DNA of 64,000 nt from [Leptolyngbya] sp. PCC 7376 (GCF_000316605.1 NC_019683.1:5061951-5125950), one strand, 5' to 3'; positions 55,833 through 64,000 are shown, counted from the first letter of the stretch. Notes: generated by a model from the letters alone, not told the origin. Numbers and translations: made by a program.

Positions 55833-57899
55833 CTATGAAGACCCCTCAGCGAAATGCTCCCGCAATAGGTCATGGAAAAAACGAAACTCACCGCCAGTCT
55901 GTCGGGTTAAACGCAACTCAGAGGTGTACTGAAGGAAAGCGGCATAGTCATGGGGAGTCGCGCCGCTACGCCATAACACCACCCGCAAAGCCAAATGCTG
56001 CATCAATGCAAAACCACCACTCAAGAATAGAGGAGCAAGAATTGCCATTGCTTGACTAGCGTTAATGATGTTGGAAATTTCTTCTGGATCAGATATGACA
56101 TTGGGAAGTAAAGCATTCAGACCCAGCGGTAAAAGACCGGCTAAAACTACACCAAAAATTGTCAGGATAAAGCTGTTTCTGGCAGAGGCAATAATGCCTT
56201 GATTGGGTTTTGTTCGGATCGTAATATCACTCTTTAGCCCTCCAATCAGCCCTCCAATCAGCCCGACAATCAGCCCGACAATCAGCCCGACAATCAGCCC
56301 GACAATCAGCCCGTAAATCAGCCCGACAATCAGCCCGACAATCAGTTTTTGAAAAAAATCTTTTCGCGCTACGCGCTCAAAAGAAAAGTCAAGAATTTCA
56401 ATAGGTTCAATATCATCCAGCCCTAAAATCAGCCCTAAAATCAGCCCGACAATCAGCCCGACAATCAGCCCGACAATCAGCCCGACAATCAGCCCGACAA
56501 TCAGCCCGACAATCAGCCCGACAATCAGCCCGACAATCAGCCCGACAATCAGCCTGTAAAAAAATTTTTGTTGTCTTGTTTGCAACCATGTTTTTGGCTG
56601 CATTTGCTCAATTAGAAAAGCTGTTTTATTTTCTGCTTTTAGTTGTTTCGCTAGCCGCCCTAAGTATTGGCGAGTTTGACGACGACTATAGAGAAGTCCA
56701 CCTTTATGCTCCACCTCATATCGCCTAAACCGCGCCTCGATATAAGCCTCGAAGATTTCCTCAAGCTGAGTTGCTGAGGGTTGATTGGGCAATGCCACCG
56801 CCATCACCGTCAACATCAGCGGCGTTTGCGCCAATTCTGCCAGCTTTGCCGATGGTTTGATCACCCGTTCCCAGAGACTCGGCTGTTTAACTGCGGTGAG
56901 ATACCCTTGAATTTGCCCATCGCTCAGCGGTTGCAACTCCACTGCCCCATTTAGGCTACGTAGCTTATCCTTACCCAGCTCCTGATATTCCTTTTTCCGA
57001 CAACAGACCACCACCTGCCGATCCGGTTCACTATCCGGCAAAAATTCGTTTAGGCGATCTATACAAGGCGCTAGCCGTTCCCTCAGCTCATCCAAACCAT
57101 CCAACAACGGCAAAATTTGATGCTGCTTTAGCCACAGTTGCCCCACCTCAAGGGGGACATAATATTCCTCCTTTAACTGCGCGACCAACCATTCCTCGAT
57201 GGACTGTTTATTCTCCTTCCAGTTCGATAGCTCAAAAATAATCGGTACAGGTGCTTGCTCATCTGCCTCTGCTGTCGCGAGCAGTTCCTGAGCCAGTTCT
57301 AATAAAGTCGTTGTTTTCCCCGACCCCGGCGCACCGAGAATAAAGAGTCGTCCATTCTCCCGCTGAAAGACATCGATCATCTTTTCTTGGGGTGGCAACT
57401 CTACAGGATCTTCTTTAGGACGAGTCAATAAGCGTAAAGGATTTAAACTCTGCAACTGCGCTAAATAATCCCGTTTCGCTGTCTGAGATGGTTCTTCTGG
57501 TTTTGGTTGCGGTGGCACATAGATACCCACTTCCTCAGGACGAGAGTCATACTCTAGTGCAATGAGCTGATCTTTTTCCAGCACATCCCGCCGACGTTTT
57601 CCTAGCTTGATTTGGAACGCTTTTAATAACTTGGCGCGACTCCCAGATAGATCTGCTGAAGATGCCACAGTCTCAGAAGGAGTAGATTTATTCCATATCC
57701 CCCGCCAAGTCTCCATAATCGAAGACACGACCTTTAGCTGCTTATCAAAAAAGGTCAACACACCAGCGATCGCCGCACCAACGACAGTAATACCTGTGAT
57801 TACAGCCTTCGGATTTTCCATTATCCAAGCCCAAAGATCTTGAATACTTCCCGGTATTTGGATTTCAAGCAACAGAGCTAGAGCAGAAGTGAAGGACAT
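55833..57899 (-). CDS. Membrane NACHT-domain NTPase with Gly-Leu-Ile-Val repeat segment
   Basis: Seen: 688 residues from ATG 57899. An N-terminal membrane segment (AVITGITVVGAAIAGVLTFF) precedes a NACHT module with Walker A LGAPGSGKTTTL, Walker B ILPLLDGLDEL and VVCCRKKEY (sensor region). A C-terminal hydrophobic region follows, of two blocks of tetrapeptide GLIV repeats (about residues 448-494 and 518-555), then more spans and a soluble tail (FFHDLLREHFAE). Known: NACHT STAND ATPases act in signalling and in anti-phage defence. An in-frame start at 57983 would include part of an inverted repeat and is less likely. Confidence 0.88.
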   Translation of the reverse strand: MSFTSALALLLEIQIPGSIQDLWAWIMENPKAVITGITVVGAAIAGVLTFFDKQLKVVSSIMETWRGIWNKSTPSETVASSADLSGSRAKLLKAFQIKLGKRRRDVLEKDQLIALEYDSRPEEVGIYVPPQPKPEEPSQTAKRDYLAQLQSLNPLRLLTRPKEDPVELPPQEKMIDVFQRENGRLFILGAPGSGKTTTLLELAQELLATAEADEQAPVPIIFELSNWKENKQSIEEWLVAQLKEEYYVPLEVGQLWLKQHQILPLLDGLDELRERLAPCIDRLNEFLPDSEPDRQVVVCCRKKEYQELGKDKLRSLNGAVELQPLSDGQIQGYLTAVKQPSLWERVIKPSAKLAELAQTPLMLTVMAVALPNQPSATQLEEIFEAYIEARFRRYEVEHKGGLLYSRRQTRQYLGRLAKQLKAENKTAFLIEQMQPKTWLQTRQQKFFYRLIVGLIVGLIVGLIVGLIVGLIVGLIVGLIVGLIVGLILGLILGLDDIEPIEILDFSFERVARKDFFQKLIVGLIVGLIYGLIVGLIVGLIVGLIVGLIGGLIGGLKSDITIRTKPNQGIIASARNSFILTIFGVVLAGLLPLGLNALLPNVISDPEEISNIINASQAMAILAPLFLSGGFALMQHLALRVVLWRSGATPHDYAAFLQYTSELRLTRQTGGEFRFFHDLLREHFAEGSS
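56236..56556 (-). repeat. 12-bp minisatellite inside the NACHT gene
   Basis: The unit ATCAGCCCGACA (plus strand) repeats in two blocks, about 56236-56345 and 56418-56556, with few variants (CCTCCA, CCGTAA, CCTAAA). In frame it encodes the tetrapeptide Gly-Leu-Ile-Val. Because the unit is a multiple of three, gain or loss of copies keeps the frame. Confidence 0.95.
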
Positions 57900-57954
57900 T
57901 AAAAGCAAACAGCAAAATTTCCTGTCATTGTACTTGTTGTCATTTAGTGTCGCT

Positions 57955-58021
57955 AGATCCCCGACTTCTTTTACTAGGCTCAACAGTTAAATTGCTCTTA
58001 CATTACAGAAGTCGGGGATCT
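57955..58021. repeat. Inverted repeat, 15-bp perfect arms
   Basis: AGATCCCCGACTTCT (57955-57969) and AGAAGTCGGGGATCT (58007-58021) are exact reverse complements with a 37-bp spacer. They lie between the divergent NACHT and DUF6151 genes. Similar AGAAGTCGGGGATC sequences recur in cyanobacterial genomes (from memory), so it may be a small non-autonomous element. Confidence 0.75.
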
Positions 58022-58089
58022 GAACCCTCAAAGCCGAATCCAAAAACCTGCGCTATAACTCCGGTAAGAGCTTGTGGAGTTATCGGAAA

Positions 58090-58689
58090 ATGAGCTATCC
58101 AATCCAATGCCAGTGCGGTTGTCTAAAAGGCAAACTCACCAATCCTAAAGCAACCCATCGTCTCAAATGTTATTGCAAAGATTGCCAAGCCTTCGCCCAT
58201 TTCCTCGGTAAAGGTGGTGATGTTTTGGATAGTCAGGGTGGCACCGATATTGTCCAAACTCACCCGAAATACCTTTCTTTTTCTGAAGGCATCGAAAATC
58301 TCGCCTGCATGAAACTCAGTGAAACGGGTCTATTGCGGTGGTATGCATCCTGTTGCAACACTCCGATTGGCAATACCCTTCCCAACCATAAACTGCCATT
58401 TATTGGCATAGTCCATAACTGCTTAGAATCGAGCGAAACCAGTCTTGACAAAGCTTTTGGAGAAAAATCCTGTTATGTCAATACCGATGCTGCTATCGGG
58501 GAACCGAAACCAAAATCGAAAGGTTTATTTATCACTATCGCCCGAAATCTACTGATGGTTTTCAAAGGAAGATTGGACGGTAGCTATCAACAAAATCCAA
58601 TGTTTGATGCAGCATCTGGAGAGGCGATCGCCACCCCAACGGTTCTCAGTTCAGAAGAATACGAGAAACTCATGTCCACCGAATCATGA
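58090..58689 (+). CDS. DUF6151 (GFA-like) zinc protein
   Basis: Seen: 199 residues from ATG 58090. Cys motifs CQCGCLKGKL and LKCYCKDCQAFAHFLG match the zinc-binding pattern of glutathione-dependent formaldehyde-activating (GFA)-like proteins; WYASCCNTPIGN follows. Known: the activity of this DUF6151 branch is unknown. The next gene (RidA) overlaps its stop by 4 bp (ATGA), so they are co-translated. Confidence 0.85.
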   Translation: MSYPIQCQCGCLKGKLTNPKATHRLKCYCKDCQAFAHFLGKGGDVLDSQGGTDIVQTHPKYLSFSEGIENLACMKLSETGLLRWYASCCNTPIGNTLPNHKLPFIGIVHNCLESSETSLDKAFGEKSCYVNTDAAIGEPKPKSKGLFITIARNLLMVFKGRLDGSYQQNPMFDAASGEAIATPTVLSSEEYEKLMSTES

Positions 58690-59078
58690 ATAGCGATGAA
58701 ATAGATGCGGGTTTAGCACCCACTGCAAATTATCAATATGCTCAGAAAGTTGGGGCGCAACTATTTGTGGCGGGACAAGTGCCCCATGATAGTGTGGGTA
58801 ACCTTGTGGGGATTGGCGATCGCCCGGCTCAGGCTAGGCAATGTCTGCAAAATCTCCGCACCTTAATCACATTGCATGGTTTTTGTAAAACTGATATTCG
58901 CAAACTCACGGTTTATGTAGTGGGCAATCCACAGGATTTGGCGGACACGTGGCAAATTGTAACGGCGTGGTTTGAGGATAATGTGCCGCCCGCTACGCTG
59001 TTGGGAGTTGCGGCTTTAGGATACGAAAATCAGCTGGTCGAAATCGATGCAACTATTATTCAGACAGCAGAGAATTAA
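58686..59078 (+). CDS. RidA family protein
   Basis: Seen: 130 residues with AGQVPHDSVGNLVG, QARQCLQNLRTLI, KLTVYVVG and PPATLLGVAAL. Known: RidA hydrolyses reactive enamines/imines made by PLP enzymes; the catalytic Arg of true RidA is replaced here by a less typical context (PPATLLGV), so it may be one of the non-archetypal Rid subfamilies. Part of an operon with DUF6151, SDR and VOC genes. Confidence 0.88.
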   Translation: MNSDEIDAGLAPTANYQYAQKVGAQLFVAGQVPHDSVGNLVGIGDRPAQARQCLQNLRTLITLHGFCKTDIRKLTVYVVGNPQDLADTWQIVTAWFEDNVPPATLLGVAALGYENQLVEIDATIIQTAEN

Positions 59079-59083
59079 TCGTG

Positions 59084-59833
59084 ATGGCAGCAAACATAAC
59101 AAATCGAGTTGCCCTTGTGACAGGCTCAACCTCTGGTATCGGGAAGGCGATCGCCGAACGATTAGCAGCAGAGAATTTCACTGTGGTTTTTCACTCCAAA
59201 TCTTCAGTGGAGGCTGGTGAAAATCTTGCGAGTACTTACCCGAATGCAACTTATTTTCAGGCGGATTTAGCAGATCAAAACCAGACTCGTGCGCTTATCC
59301 AAAAAGTTATTGCTCGCTATGGCCGTCTTGATGTGTTGGTGAACAATGCAGGTACCACTGCAACTATTCCCCATGCCGATCTGAAAGCGGCAACACCGGA
59401 AATTTGGCGGAACATATATGAAGTGAATGTCATTGCCCCTTGGACTTTAATCACCGAAGCAGAAACCGCCTTACGTCAAGCTTCTACGCCAGACTGCCCC
59501 AGTTGTATTGTGAATATTAGTTCCCATGCAGGCATCCGTCCGAAAGGAGCGTCAATTCCTTATTCGGCAAGCAAGGCGGCGCTAAACCACATAACAAAAC
59601 TCCTTGCCCTGAACTTGGCTCCTGAAATTCGAGTCAATGCGATCGCCCCCGGTTTAGTCGATACACCGATGAGTAAAAATTGGGCAGCCGCACGGGAACT
59701 CTGGGCTAGGCGATCGCCAATGGGTCGTGGTGCACAGCCAGAAGAAATTGCCCAAGTCGCTTTTATGTTGATCACGAGTCACTACATTACGGGCGAAATT
59801 ATGCTTTCCGATGGCGGACTCAATCTCACATAA
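59084..59833 (+). CDS. SDR family oxidoreductase
   Basis: Seen: 249 residues from ATG 59084 (GTG 59081 is also possible). Classical SDR: TGSTSGIGKAIAERL, VNNAG, the catalytic serine in ISSHAG and YSASKAAL (YxxxK), ending TGEIMLSDGGLNLT. Known: NAD(P)-dependent reduction or oxidation of hydroxyl groups; the substrate is unknown. It starts 5 nt after RidA, so it is in the same operon. Confidence 0.93.
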   Translation: MAANITNRVALVTGSTSGIGKAIAERLAAENFTVVFHSKSSVEAGENLASTYPNATYFQADLADQNQTRALIQKVIARYGRLDVLVNNAGTTATIPHADLKAATPEIWRNIYEVNVIAPWTLITEAETALRQASTPDCPSCIVNISSHAGIRPKGASIPYSASKAALNHITKLLALNLAPEIRVNAIAPGLVDTPMSKNWAAARELWARRSPMGRGAQPEEIAQVAFMLITSHYITGEIMLSDGGLNLT

Positions 59834-59863
59834 ATATCTGCATTTACGAAGACGAGGTAGCTT

Positions 59864-60538
59864 GTGCTGGAATTAGACCACATTTTTATTTTGACCCAAA
59901 CCGATGCCCCCGAAGCCGATGCCGTAATGGATTTGGGCTTTCTCGAAGGCTCTCGCAATACTCACCCCGGCCAAGGTACAGCCAATCGTCGCCTCTTTTT
60001 CAATAATTTAATGCTGGAATTTCTATGGGTTCGAGATGCGGCAGAAACCCAAACAGCCAACATTGCCCCGATAGAATTTCTCGCTCGCTCTAACTATCGT
60101 CAGAGCGGTTATTCGCCCTTTGGTCTTGGGTTACGATACGCGCCGAAAATCGATGCTCAAAATGTAGATTTACCGTTTGAAACTTGGGAGTTTCGACCAC
60201 CCTATTTACCGCCTCATTTGAAATTTGATATTGCGCTCACCTATCCCCATGAACCTTTGATTTTTGTGATGCCTTTTCACTCGACACGTCCAGATGCTGC
60301 CCCTTCTGAAAAACGTCAACCTCTGGAGCATCCTAATAATCTCCGAGAAATTAGTGAGGTGTCGATTGTTTTGCCGCAAGATAAAGCTTTATCGCCAGCA
60401 TTACAGATGTTGCAAGAGCTGAATTTCGTCGGTTTTGAGCAAGGTCAAGAGCCTTGTTTAACGCTTACATTTGATAATTTAGCGCTGCATAAAATAACTG
60501 GTTTTCAACCGCAACTGCCATTGATTTTCCGCTATTAA
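59864..60538 (+). CDS. Glyoxalase/VOC-like protein
   Basis: Seen: 224 residues from GTG 59864. MLELDHIFILTQTDAPEADAVMDLGF opens like VOC proteins, followed by GQGTANRRLFFNNLMLEFLWV and YSPFGLGLRY, with a second beta module to the C-terminus (FDNLALHKITGFQPQLPL). Known: such Glyoxalase_3-like proteins are of unknown function. It lies 30 nt after the SDR gene and is probably the last gene of the operon. Confidence 0.8.
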   Translation: MLELDHIFILTQTDAPEADAVMDLGFLEGSRNTHPGQGTANRRLFFNNLMLEFLWVRDAAETQTANIAPIEFLARSNYRQSGYSPFGLGLRYAPKIDAQNVDLPFETWEFRPPYLPPHLKFDIALTYPHEPLIFVMPFHSTRPDAAPSEKRQPLEHPNNLREISEVSIVLPQDKALSPALQMLQELNFVGFEQGQEPCLTLTFDNLALHKITGFQPQLPLIFRY

Positions 60539-60584
60539 TCTCTCTCTTTTGAAAAATTATCGATGATAAAAATAATGAATAGAC

Positions 60585-60872
60585 TTAGATTTTGGCTTTT
60601 TTAAATAACTCGTTAATTGTGAAATTCAGCTTGGGAAACAAACTATCTTGAATTGGCTGATCATTTTGATAAGTCATCGGCGCAGAATCTGGCGCGAAAA
60701 TCGTTAAACTGCGTTGGCGATCGCTCACAATCCAGACCCTTGCTACGCCAGCCGCAAGACAATCGAGAGCTTTTTGAGCCATCTCATCAAAAGATGGACC
60801 CGGCGACGAAATTTTCAACACTAACTCTGGCGAAACTAAAAAAGCCCCACCATTGAGGTTTATCACGGACAA
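60585..60872 (-). pseudogene. Uma2-family (DUF820) endonuclease-like fragment
   Basis: Seen: 95 residues matching the C-terminal half of Uma2 proteins: LVSPELVLKISSPGPSFDEMAQKALDCLAAGVARVWIVSDRQRS and LFPKLNFTINELF. The usual N-terminal 90-100 residues are missing; the frame opens after a TAA eleven codons upstream. Known: Uma2 proteins have a restriction endonuclease-like fold and are abundant in cyanobacteria. Inference: a 5'-truncated pseudogene. Confidence 0.7.
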
Positions 60873-61142
60873 TTTTGCTTCAGAGAAATAAGATTAAGTG
60901 ACATCTGGGACTAAGAATCAATCATGTCCACTCAGCCCTTGCATTCACAGGCAATACAACCTTCAGACAAACCAACAAATTTCGTAAGAGCTAGGAAATG
61001 AAAAGGCTGAGTTGGGGTTGTTTTCATAAACGATGCTTAACAACCGATTCTAAACTCTTCTTCCATCAACATTTTTCAGAAAGTGGGAACAGAGACCATG
61101 AGCTTGGCATAATTACTGCTCAAATCTTTGGGTGTCTTTCGT

Positions 61143-61190
61143 CCCATGATAAGCTGCTAAAAAATATATTTTTTAGCAGCTTATCATGGG
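61143..61190. terminator. Perfect 48-bp palindrome, likely bidirectional terminator
   Basis: The two 24-base halves are exact reverse complements: CCCATGATAAGCTGCTAAAA at the left end and its mirror at the right end, with a centre of six A, TATA, six T. On the minus strand it lies 24 nt after the stop of the 65-codon ORF at 61215. Confidence 0.8.
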
Positions 61191-61214
61191 TATGGTCTGT
61201 TGTCAACAGGCAAA

Positions 61215-61412
61215 CTATCTTTGCATAAGTGCTTTGATTCGTTGATATCGTTCTTGACGTGTAAGCCCTCTCGGTGTTTTACAAGTGATGACACAGGGTT
61301 CAATTGCAATACTGTTCTTTGCATGCCTGAAGTTAGACAGAAGCAATGTATTTCCTGGGTCGAGAGTTTGATAGAAACTAAATTCAGTTTTATAAAAGAG
61401 TTGGGCTTCCAT
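61215..61412 (-). CDS. Small unknown protein (65 aa), overlapping the end of the GNAT-like gene
   Basis: Seen: ATG 61412 with GAAGAAC upstream, 65 codons, stop at 61215. The product is MEAQLFYKTEFSFYQTLDPG... ending in a basic RGLTRQERYQRIKALMQR. It overlaps the last 23 nt of the GNAT-like gene in another frame and is followed by the palindrome at 61143-61190. This arrangement (coupled start, terminator just after) argues it is real. No family recognised. Confidence 0.55.
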   Translation of the reverse strand: MEAQLFYKTEFSFYQTLDPGNTLLLSNFRHAKNSIAIEPCVITCKTPRGLTRQERYQRIKALMQR

Positions 61413-61944
61413 AGAGTTCTTCTAAGATGTTACAGAACTGTATTGCATCTTGCCTTTTGAATCTAAAGACGTAACCGTCTTCTCCGGGGCCTAGGCTTGA
61501 TTCACTAATGTATTCCATTTTGATTATATCGCGATAATATTCAAAAGCATCATGTACTGATGTGAGGAACAGAATTTGAGTGGCCGAGCCATGGGGACAG
61601 TACTGTATAGCAAGGTGGCAAACATACCACACTAACCATTGCCCAATAGGGTTAGCGGATCGATAGCTACGGGAAACAGCTTCTAGGTTGAGGATTTCTA
61701 CGAATTCTACTTGTTCCGGAGGGTCTGGGTATAAAGCAAATTTGACTAAACCCAGCAGAGAGCTACGATGTTCAATCTTAAGCATGCCTTCATAATATTC
61801 CTCTTCTAAGCCTGCAAATAATTCTGTCCAATTACATTGCCAATTCTTCGGCATATCATCCTGGTTTGCTTTAGAAATAACAGCAAAGTCATTTTGATTA
61901 AATTGATTGATTACGTTAACTCGAATGGTTGGTGTGATGTCCAT
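61390..61944 (-). CDS. GNAT-like protein
   Basis: Seen: 184 residues from ATG 61944 (a TTG at 61971 would add nine). VEILNLEAVSRSYRSANPIGQWLVWYVCHLAIQY resembles the acetyl-CoA binding strand and helix of GNAT acetyltransferases, with an AFEYYRDIIKMEYI block as in GNAT helix 4. Known: GNATs transfer acetyl groups to amines. The classic Q/R-x-x-G-x-G/A motif is degenerate, so activity is uncertain. Overlaps the small gene 61215-61412. Confidence 0.6.
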   Translation of the reverse strand: MDITPTIRVNVINQFNQNDFAVISKANQDDMPKNWQCNWTELFAGLEEEYYEGMLKIEHRSSLLGLVKFALYPDPPEQVEFVEILNLEAVSRSYRSANPIGQWLVWYVCHLAIQYCPHGSATQILFLTSVHDAFEYYRDIIKMEYISESSLGPGEDGYVFRFKRQDAIQFCNILEELYGSPTLL

Positions 61945-62054
61945 TAAATTGAAATCGGGAATTGGCTCCAATGTGAATTTTGATGCGGTGAGTCATGGTT
62001 GACCATGGGTTAAAATCAGACTTTACAAATAATTGCACTTTTTCGGCGATCGCC

Positions 62055-63479
62055 ATGACCCTAAGTCTCTACAACAACCTCAATCGACGCTCCGAACCCT
62101 TTGAACCCGTTGAACCGGGTAAGGTGCGGATGTATTGCTGTGGCATCACGGTTTATGACTATTGCCATTTGGGCCATGCGCGTACTTGTATGAGCTGGGA
62201 TGTGGTACGCCGTTATTTGCAATGGTCTGGCTACGACGTGAAATATATTCAGAATTTCACTGATATTGACGACAAAATTCTCAACCGCGCCCGTAAAGAA
62301 GATAGCTCTATGGAAGCGGTGTCCGATAAGTATATAGATGCCTATCACGAAGATATGGCGGCATTATCCATTCAACCAGCTGATGAATATCCCCGCGCGA
62401 CCCACTGCGTCCATGGCATTCAGAAATTAATCCAAGATCTAGAGACTAAGGGATTTGCCTATGCTTCCAAGGGGGATGTTTATTATTCGGTGCGGAAATT
62501 TGAGGAGTATGGCAAACTATCTGGCCGCAAATTAGACGATATGCAAGCCGGAGCCAGTGGCCGCGTTGATGATCAAGATCCCGAAGCACCTAAGAAAGAA
62601 GATCCTTTTGATTTTGCGTTGTGGAAAGGAGCAAAAGAAGGAGAGCCAGCTTGGGATTCCCCTTGGGGTAAAGGCCGTCCCGGTTGGCATATCGAATGTT
62701 CGGCCATGGTGCGCGATCGCCTCGGTGAAACCATTGATATCCATGTGGGCGGCAGCGATTTGATGTTCCCCCACCACGAAAACGAAATTGCCCAGTCCGA
62801 AGCCGCCACAGGTCAGCCTCTCGCAAAATACTGGATGCATAGTGGCATGGTGAAAGTTGGGGGTGAAAAAATGTCCAAATCCCTCGGCAACTTCATTACT
62901 ATCCGCGATTTGTTGAAAACCCATGACCCGATGGCAGTAAGGTTATTTATCTTGCAGGCTCACTATTCTAAGCCCCTTGATTTTACGGATGAGGCATTGC
63001 AAGCTGCGACTAAAGGTTGGGAAACACTGAACGAAGCATTACTCTTTGGTGAACAGCTTAATACCGATGGCATTACTGCTGATGATGGCATTCTCCAGAA
63101 GTTTAAGGACATTGTTGATAAAGACCTCAATTTCTCTGGGGGTTTAGCCGTGCTATTTGAATTGGCGAAGGAACTCGTCAAAGAAAAGAATATTTTGGTG
63201 CATGAGGGTCAATTTAAACAACATCCCGAAATCTTGGCGACGGTTTGGTTAACGCTCAAAGAATTAGCCGATGTTCTCGGTTTTGTTGCCACTGAAAAAA
63301 CAACAGAAACAACTGATGGTTTAAACGATGCGGAAATTCAAGACCTTATTCAACAGCGTCAAGATGCCCGCGCCAATAAGGATTATGCTGAGGGCGATCG
63401 CCTGCGAGATCTTTTGGTGGACAATAACATCATCTTGATTGACAAACCCGGCGGCTTAACCGAATGGCGTCGTGGCTAA
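62055..63479 (+). CDS. cysS: Cysteinyl-tRNA synthetase
   Basis: Seen: 474 residues from ATG 62055. Zinc-ligand and HIGH region MYCCGITVYDYCHLGHARTC, IQNFTDIDDKIL, WHIECSAM, HVGGSDLMFPHHENEIAQSEA, and KMSKSLGN. C-terminal DALR-like domain. Known: charges tRNA-Cys. Standard length. The frame is open upstream to 61995 but family start is at MTLSLYNN. narM follows after 36 nt. Confidence 0.97.
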   Translation: MTLSLYNNLNRRSEPFEPVEPGKVRMYCCGITVYDYCHLGHARTCMSWDVVRRYLQWSGYDVKYIQNFTDIDDKILNRARKEDSSMEAVSDKYIDAYHEDMAALSIQPADEYPRATHCVHGIQKLIQDLETKGFAYASKGDVYYSVRKFEEYGKLSGRKLDDMQAGASGRVDDQDPEAPKKEDPFDFALWKGAKEGEPAWDSPWGKGRPGWHIECSAMVRDRLGETIDIHVGGSDLMFPHHENEIAQSEAATGQPLAKYWMHSGMVKVGGEKMSKSLGNFITIRDLLKTHDPMAVRLFILQAHYSKPLDFTDEALQAATKGWETLNEALLFGEQLNTDGITADDGILQKFKDIVDKDLNFSGGLAVLFELAKELVKEKNILVHEGQFKQHPEILATVWLTLKELADVLGFVATEKTTETTDGLNDAEIQDLIQQRQDARANKDYAEGDRLRDLLVDNNIILIDKPGGLTEWRRG

Positions 63480-63515
63480 ACGAATCAAATAGGCTTGCAG
63501 AGTAGGGCGGAAACG

Positions 63516-63968
63516 ATGACGCAATTTTTTCAATTTGAGCAGGATTTTATTCAGTCGATGCGCTGTATACCGATGGTAATGCGCTATAAGCTCGATTCTT
63601 CCGGCGTCAAAATGAAATTGGAGCACTGGGGCAAACTCGACGATGCCGAAAAGCAAAGGTTTGTTGACATGCCTTGCGGTACTGCTGAGGAGGCACAAGC
63701 CTATCACCATGCTTTGCAAACTCTCATCGAAACGAAGAGCGGCGCAAAAGCAAAAGTCCTAGAGATTCCATCTAATCCCCTCTGGAAACAAACTGATATT
63801 CCCGTGCAAGTCCTTGAAAAGGCTGAGTCTTGTGATGTCGAAATTTCAGCAGCGCAGTGGCAAGGTTTAACGGATTTACAACGGTTTGCATTGATTAAGC
63901 TGAGTCGCCCTAGTCATGAGAACCATAATTTTGTGCCAGCTCTAAAAGAATTTGGTGTGATTTCGTGA
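63516..63968 (+). CDS. narM: Nitrate reductase associated protein (NarM-like)
   Basis: Seen: 150 residues from ATG 63516: FFQFEQDFIQSMRCIPMVMRYKLDSSGVKMKLEHWGKL, then DLQRFALIKLSRPSHENHNFVPALKEF. Known: NarM is needed for assembly or activity of the cyanobacterial nitrate reductase NarB and shows this FF-F-E-DF----RCIPM-(V/R)-KLD pattern. The nitrate genes themselves are not in the window. It follows cysS on the same strand, which may be coincidental. Confidence 0.8.
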   Translation: MTQFFQFEQDFIQSMRCIPMVMRYKLDSSGVKMKLEHWGKLDDAEKQRFVDMPCGTAEEAQAYHHALQTLIETKSGAKAKVLEIPSNPLWKQTDIPVQVLEKAESCDVEISAAQWQGLTDLQRFALIKLSRPSHENHNFVPALKEFGVIS

Positions 63969-64000
63969 GGCGATCGCCAAAAACTGAACTACATTGAATA

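Noticed and set aside
55718..56059. 113-codon open frame on the plus strand
   Set aside because: It runs through the intergenic repeat and antisense to the end of the NACHT gene.
56236..56556. Short regularly spaced repeats, possible CRISPR
   Set aside because: The unit is 12 bp with no unique spacers, lies in frame in a coding gene and encodes a tetrapeptide repeat.
61200..61460. 86-codon plus-strand frame after the palindrome
   Set aside because: It lies opposite the 65-codon ORF and GNAT end; those have better start signals and a terminator.

Overview
The window is cyanobacterial chromosome. The octamer GCGATCGC (HIP1) occurs throughout. The gene set also fits: a HetZ-related regulator, a CYP120-type P450, the CcdA and Ccs1/ResB pair of system II cytochrome c maturation, a NarM-type nitrate reductase assembly protein, CHAT/TPR proteins, and several response regulator/histidine kinase chains. 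I cannot name the species; a marine Picosynechococcus or Leptolyngbya-like strain is plausible.

Layout. 1-6.0 kb: the tail of an SF1-type helicase, a tRNA-Tyr/tRNA-Thr pair, a CBS-domain membrane protein, a tiny membrane protein, a Gfo/Idh oxidoreductase and an M1 peptidase with HEAT-like repeats. 6.0-13.5 kb: a secreted FecR-like protein convergent with a CHAT-TPR gene that is destroyed by a nonsense codon and three different insertion sequences (IS982, IS1 and IS5 families). The IS982-IS1 block is present twice in opposite orientation, forming a 1.78 kb inverted repeat around a 1.46 kb spacer. 13.5-26.1 kb: housekeeping and accessory genes (M42 peptidase, HetZ-related protein, glutathione peroxidase, epimerase, SGNH hydrolase, LMW phosphatase, CAP protein, P450, a frameshifted sensor kinase, VWA protein, carA). 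26.1-27.6 kb: one IS982 copy inside the stump of another, plus an orphan IS982 end.

27.6-40.2 kb is a surface-protein locus. A CHAT-TPR protein and a 1,209-residue filamentous-haemagglutinin-like exoprotein lie on the minus strand. Divergent from them are a DUF928 protein with an N-terminal repeat array, a CHASE2 hybrid kinase and a second REC-kinase. No FhaC/ShlB exporter is in the window. 40.4-44.8 kb holds a DUF4331 protein and a TPR protein, divergent from an ECF sigma factor and its ChrR-like cupin anti-sigma factor. 44.8-47.5 kb is a compact five-gene minus-strand cluster of soluble proteins of unknown function with at least two DUF2589-type paralogues. I consider it the best candidate for an undescribed system.

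48-55.8 kb: a thermonuclease, a transposase remnant, a REC-kinase, an RluA-type pseudouridine synthase with a long N-terminal extension, a DUF6282 protein, CcdA and Ccs1. 55.8-58 kb: a NACHT NTPase whose membrane part is encoded by a 12-bp minisatellite giving Gly-Leu-Ile-Val repeats. 58-64 kb: a small operon (DUF6151, RidA, SDR, VOC-like), a Uma2 fragment, a GNAT-like protein with an overlapping 65-codon ORF followed by a perfect 48-bp palindrome, cysS and narM.

Intergenic repeats of a two-module palindromic family occur at three places. Family assignments are from memory of motifs and were not checked by any search.
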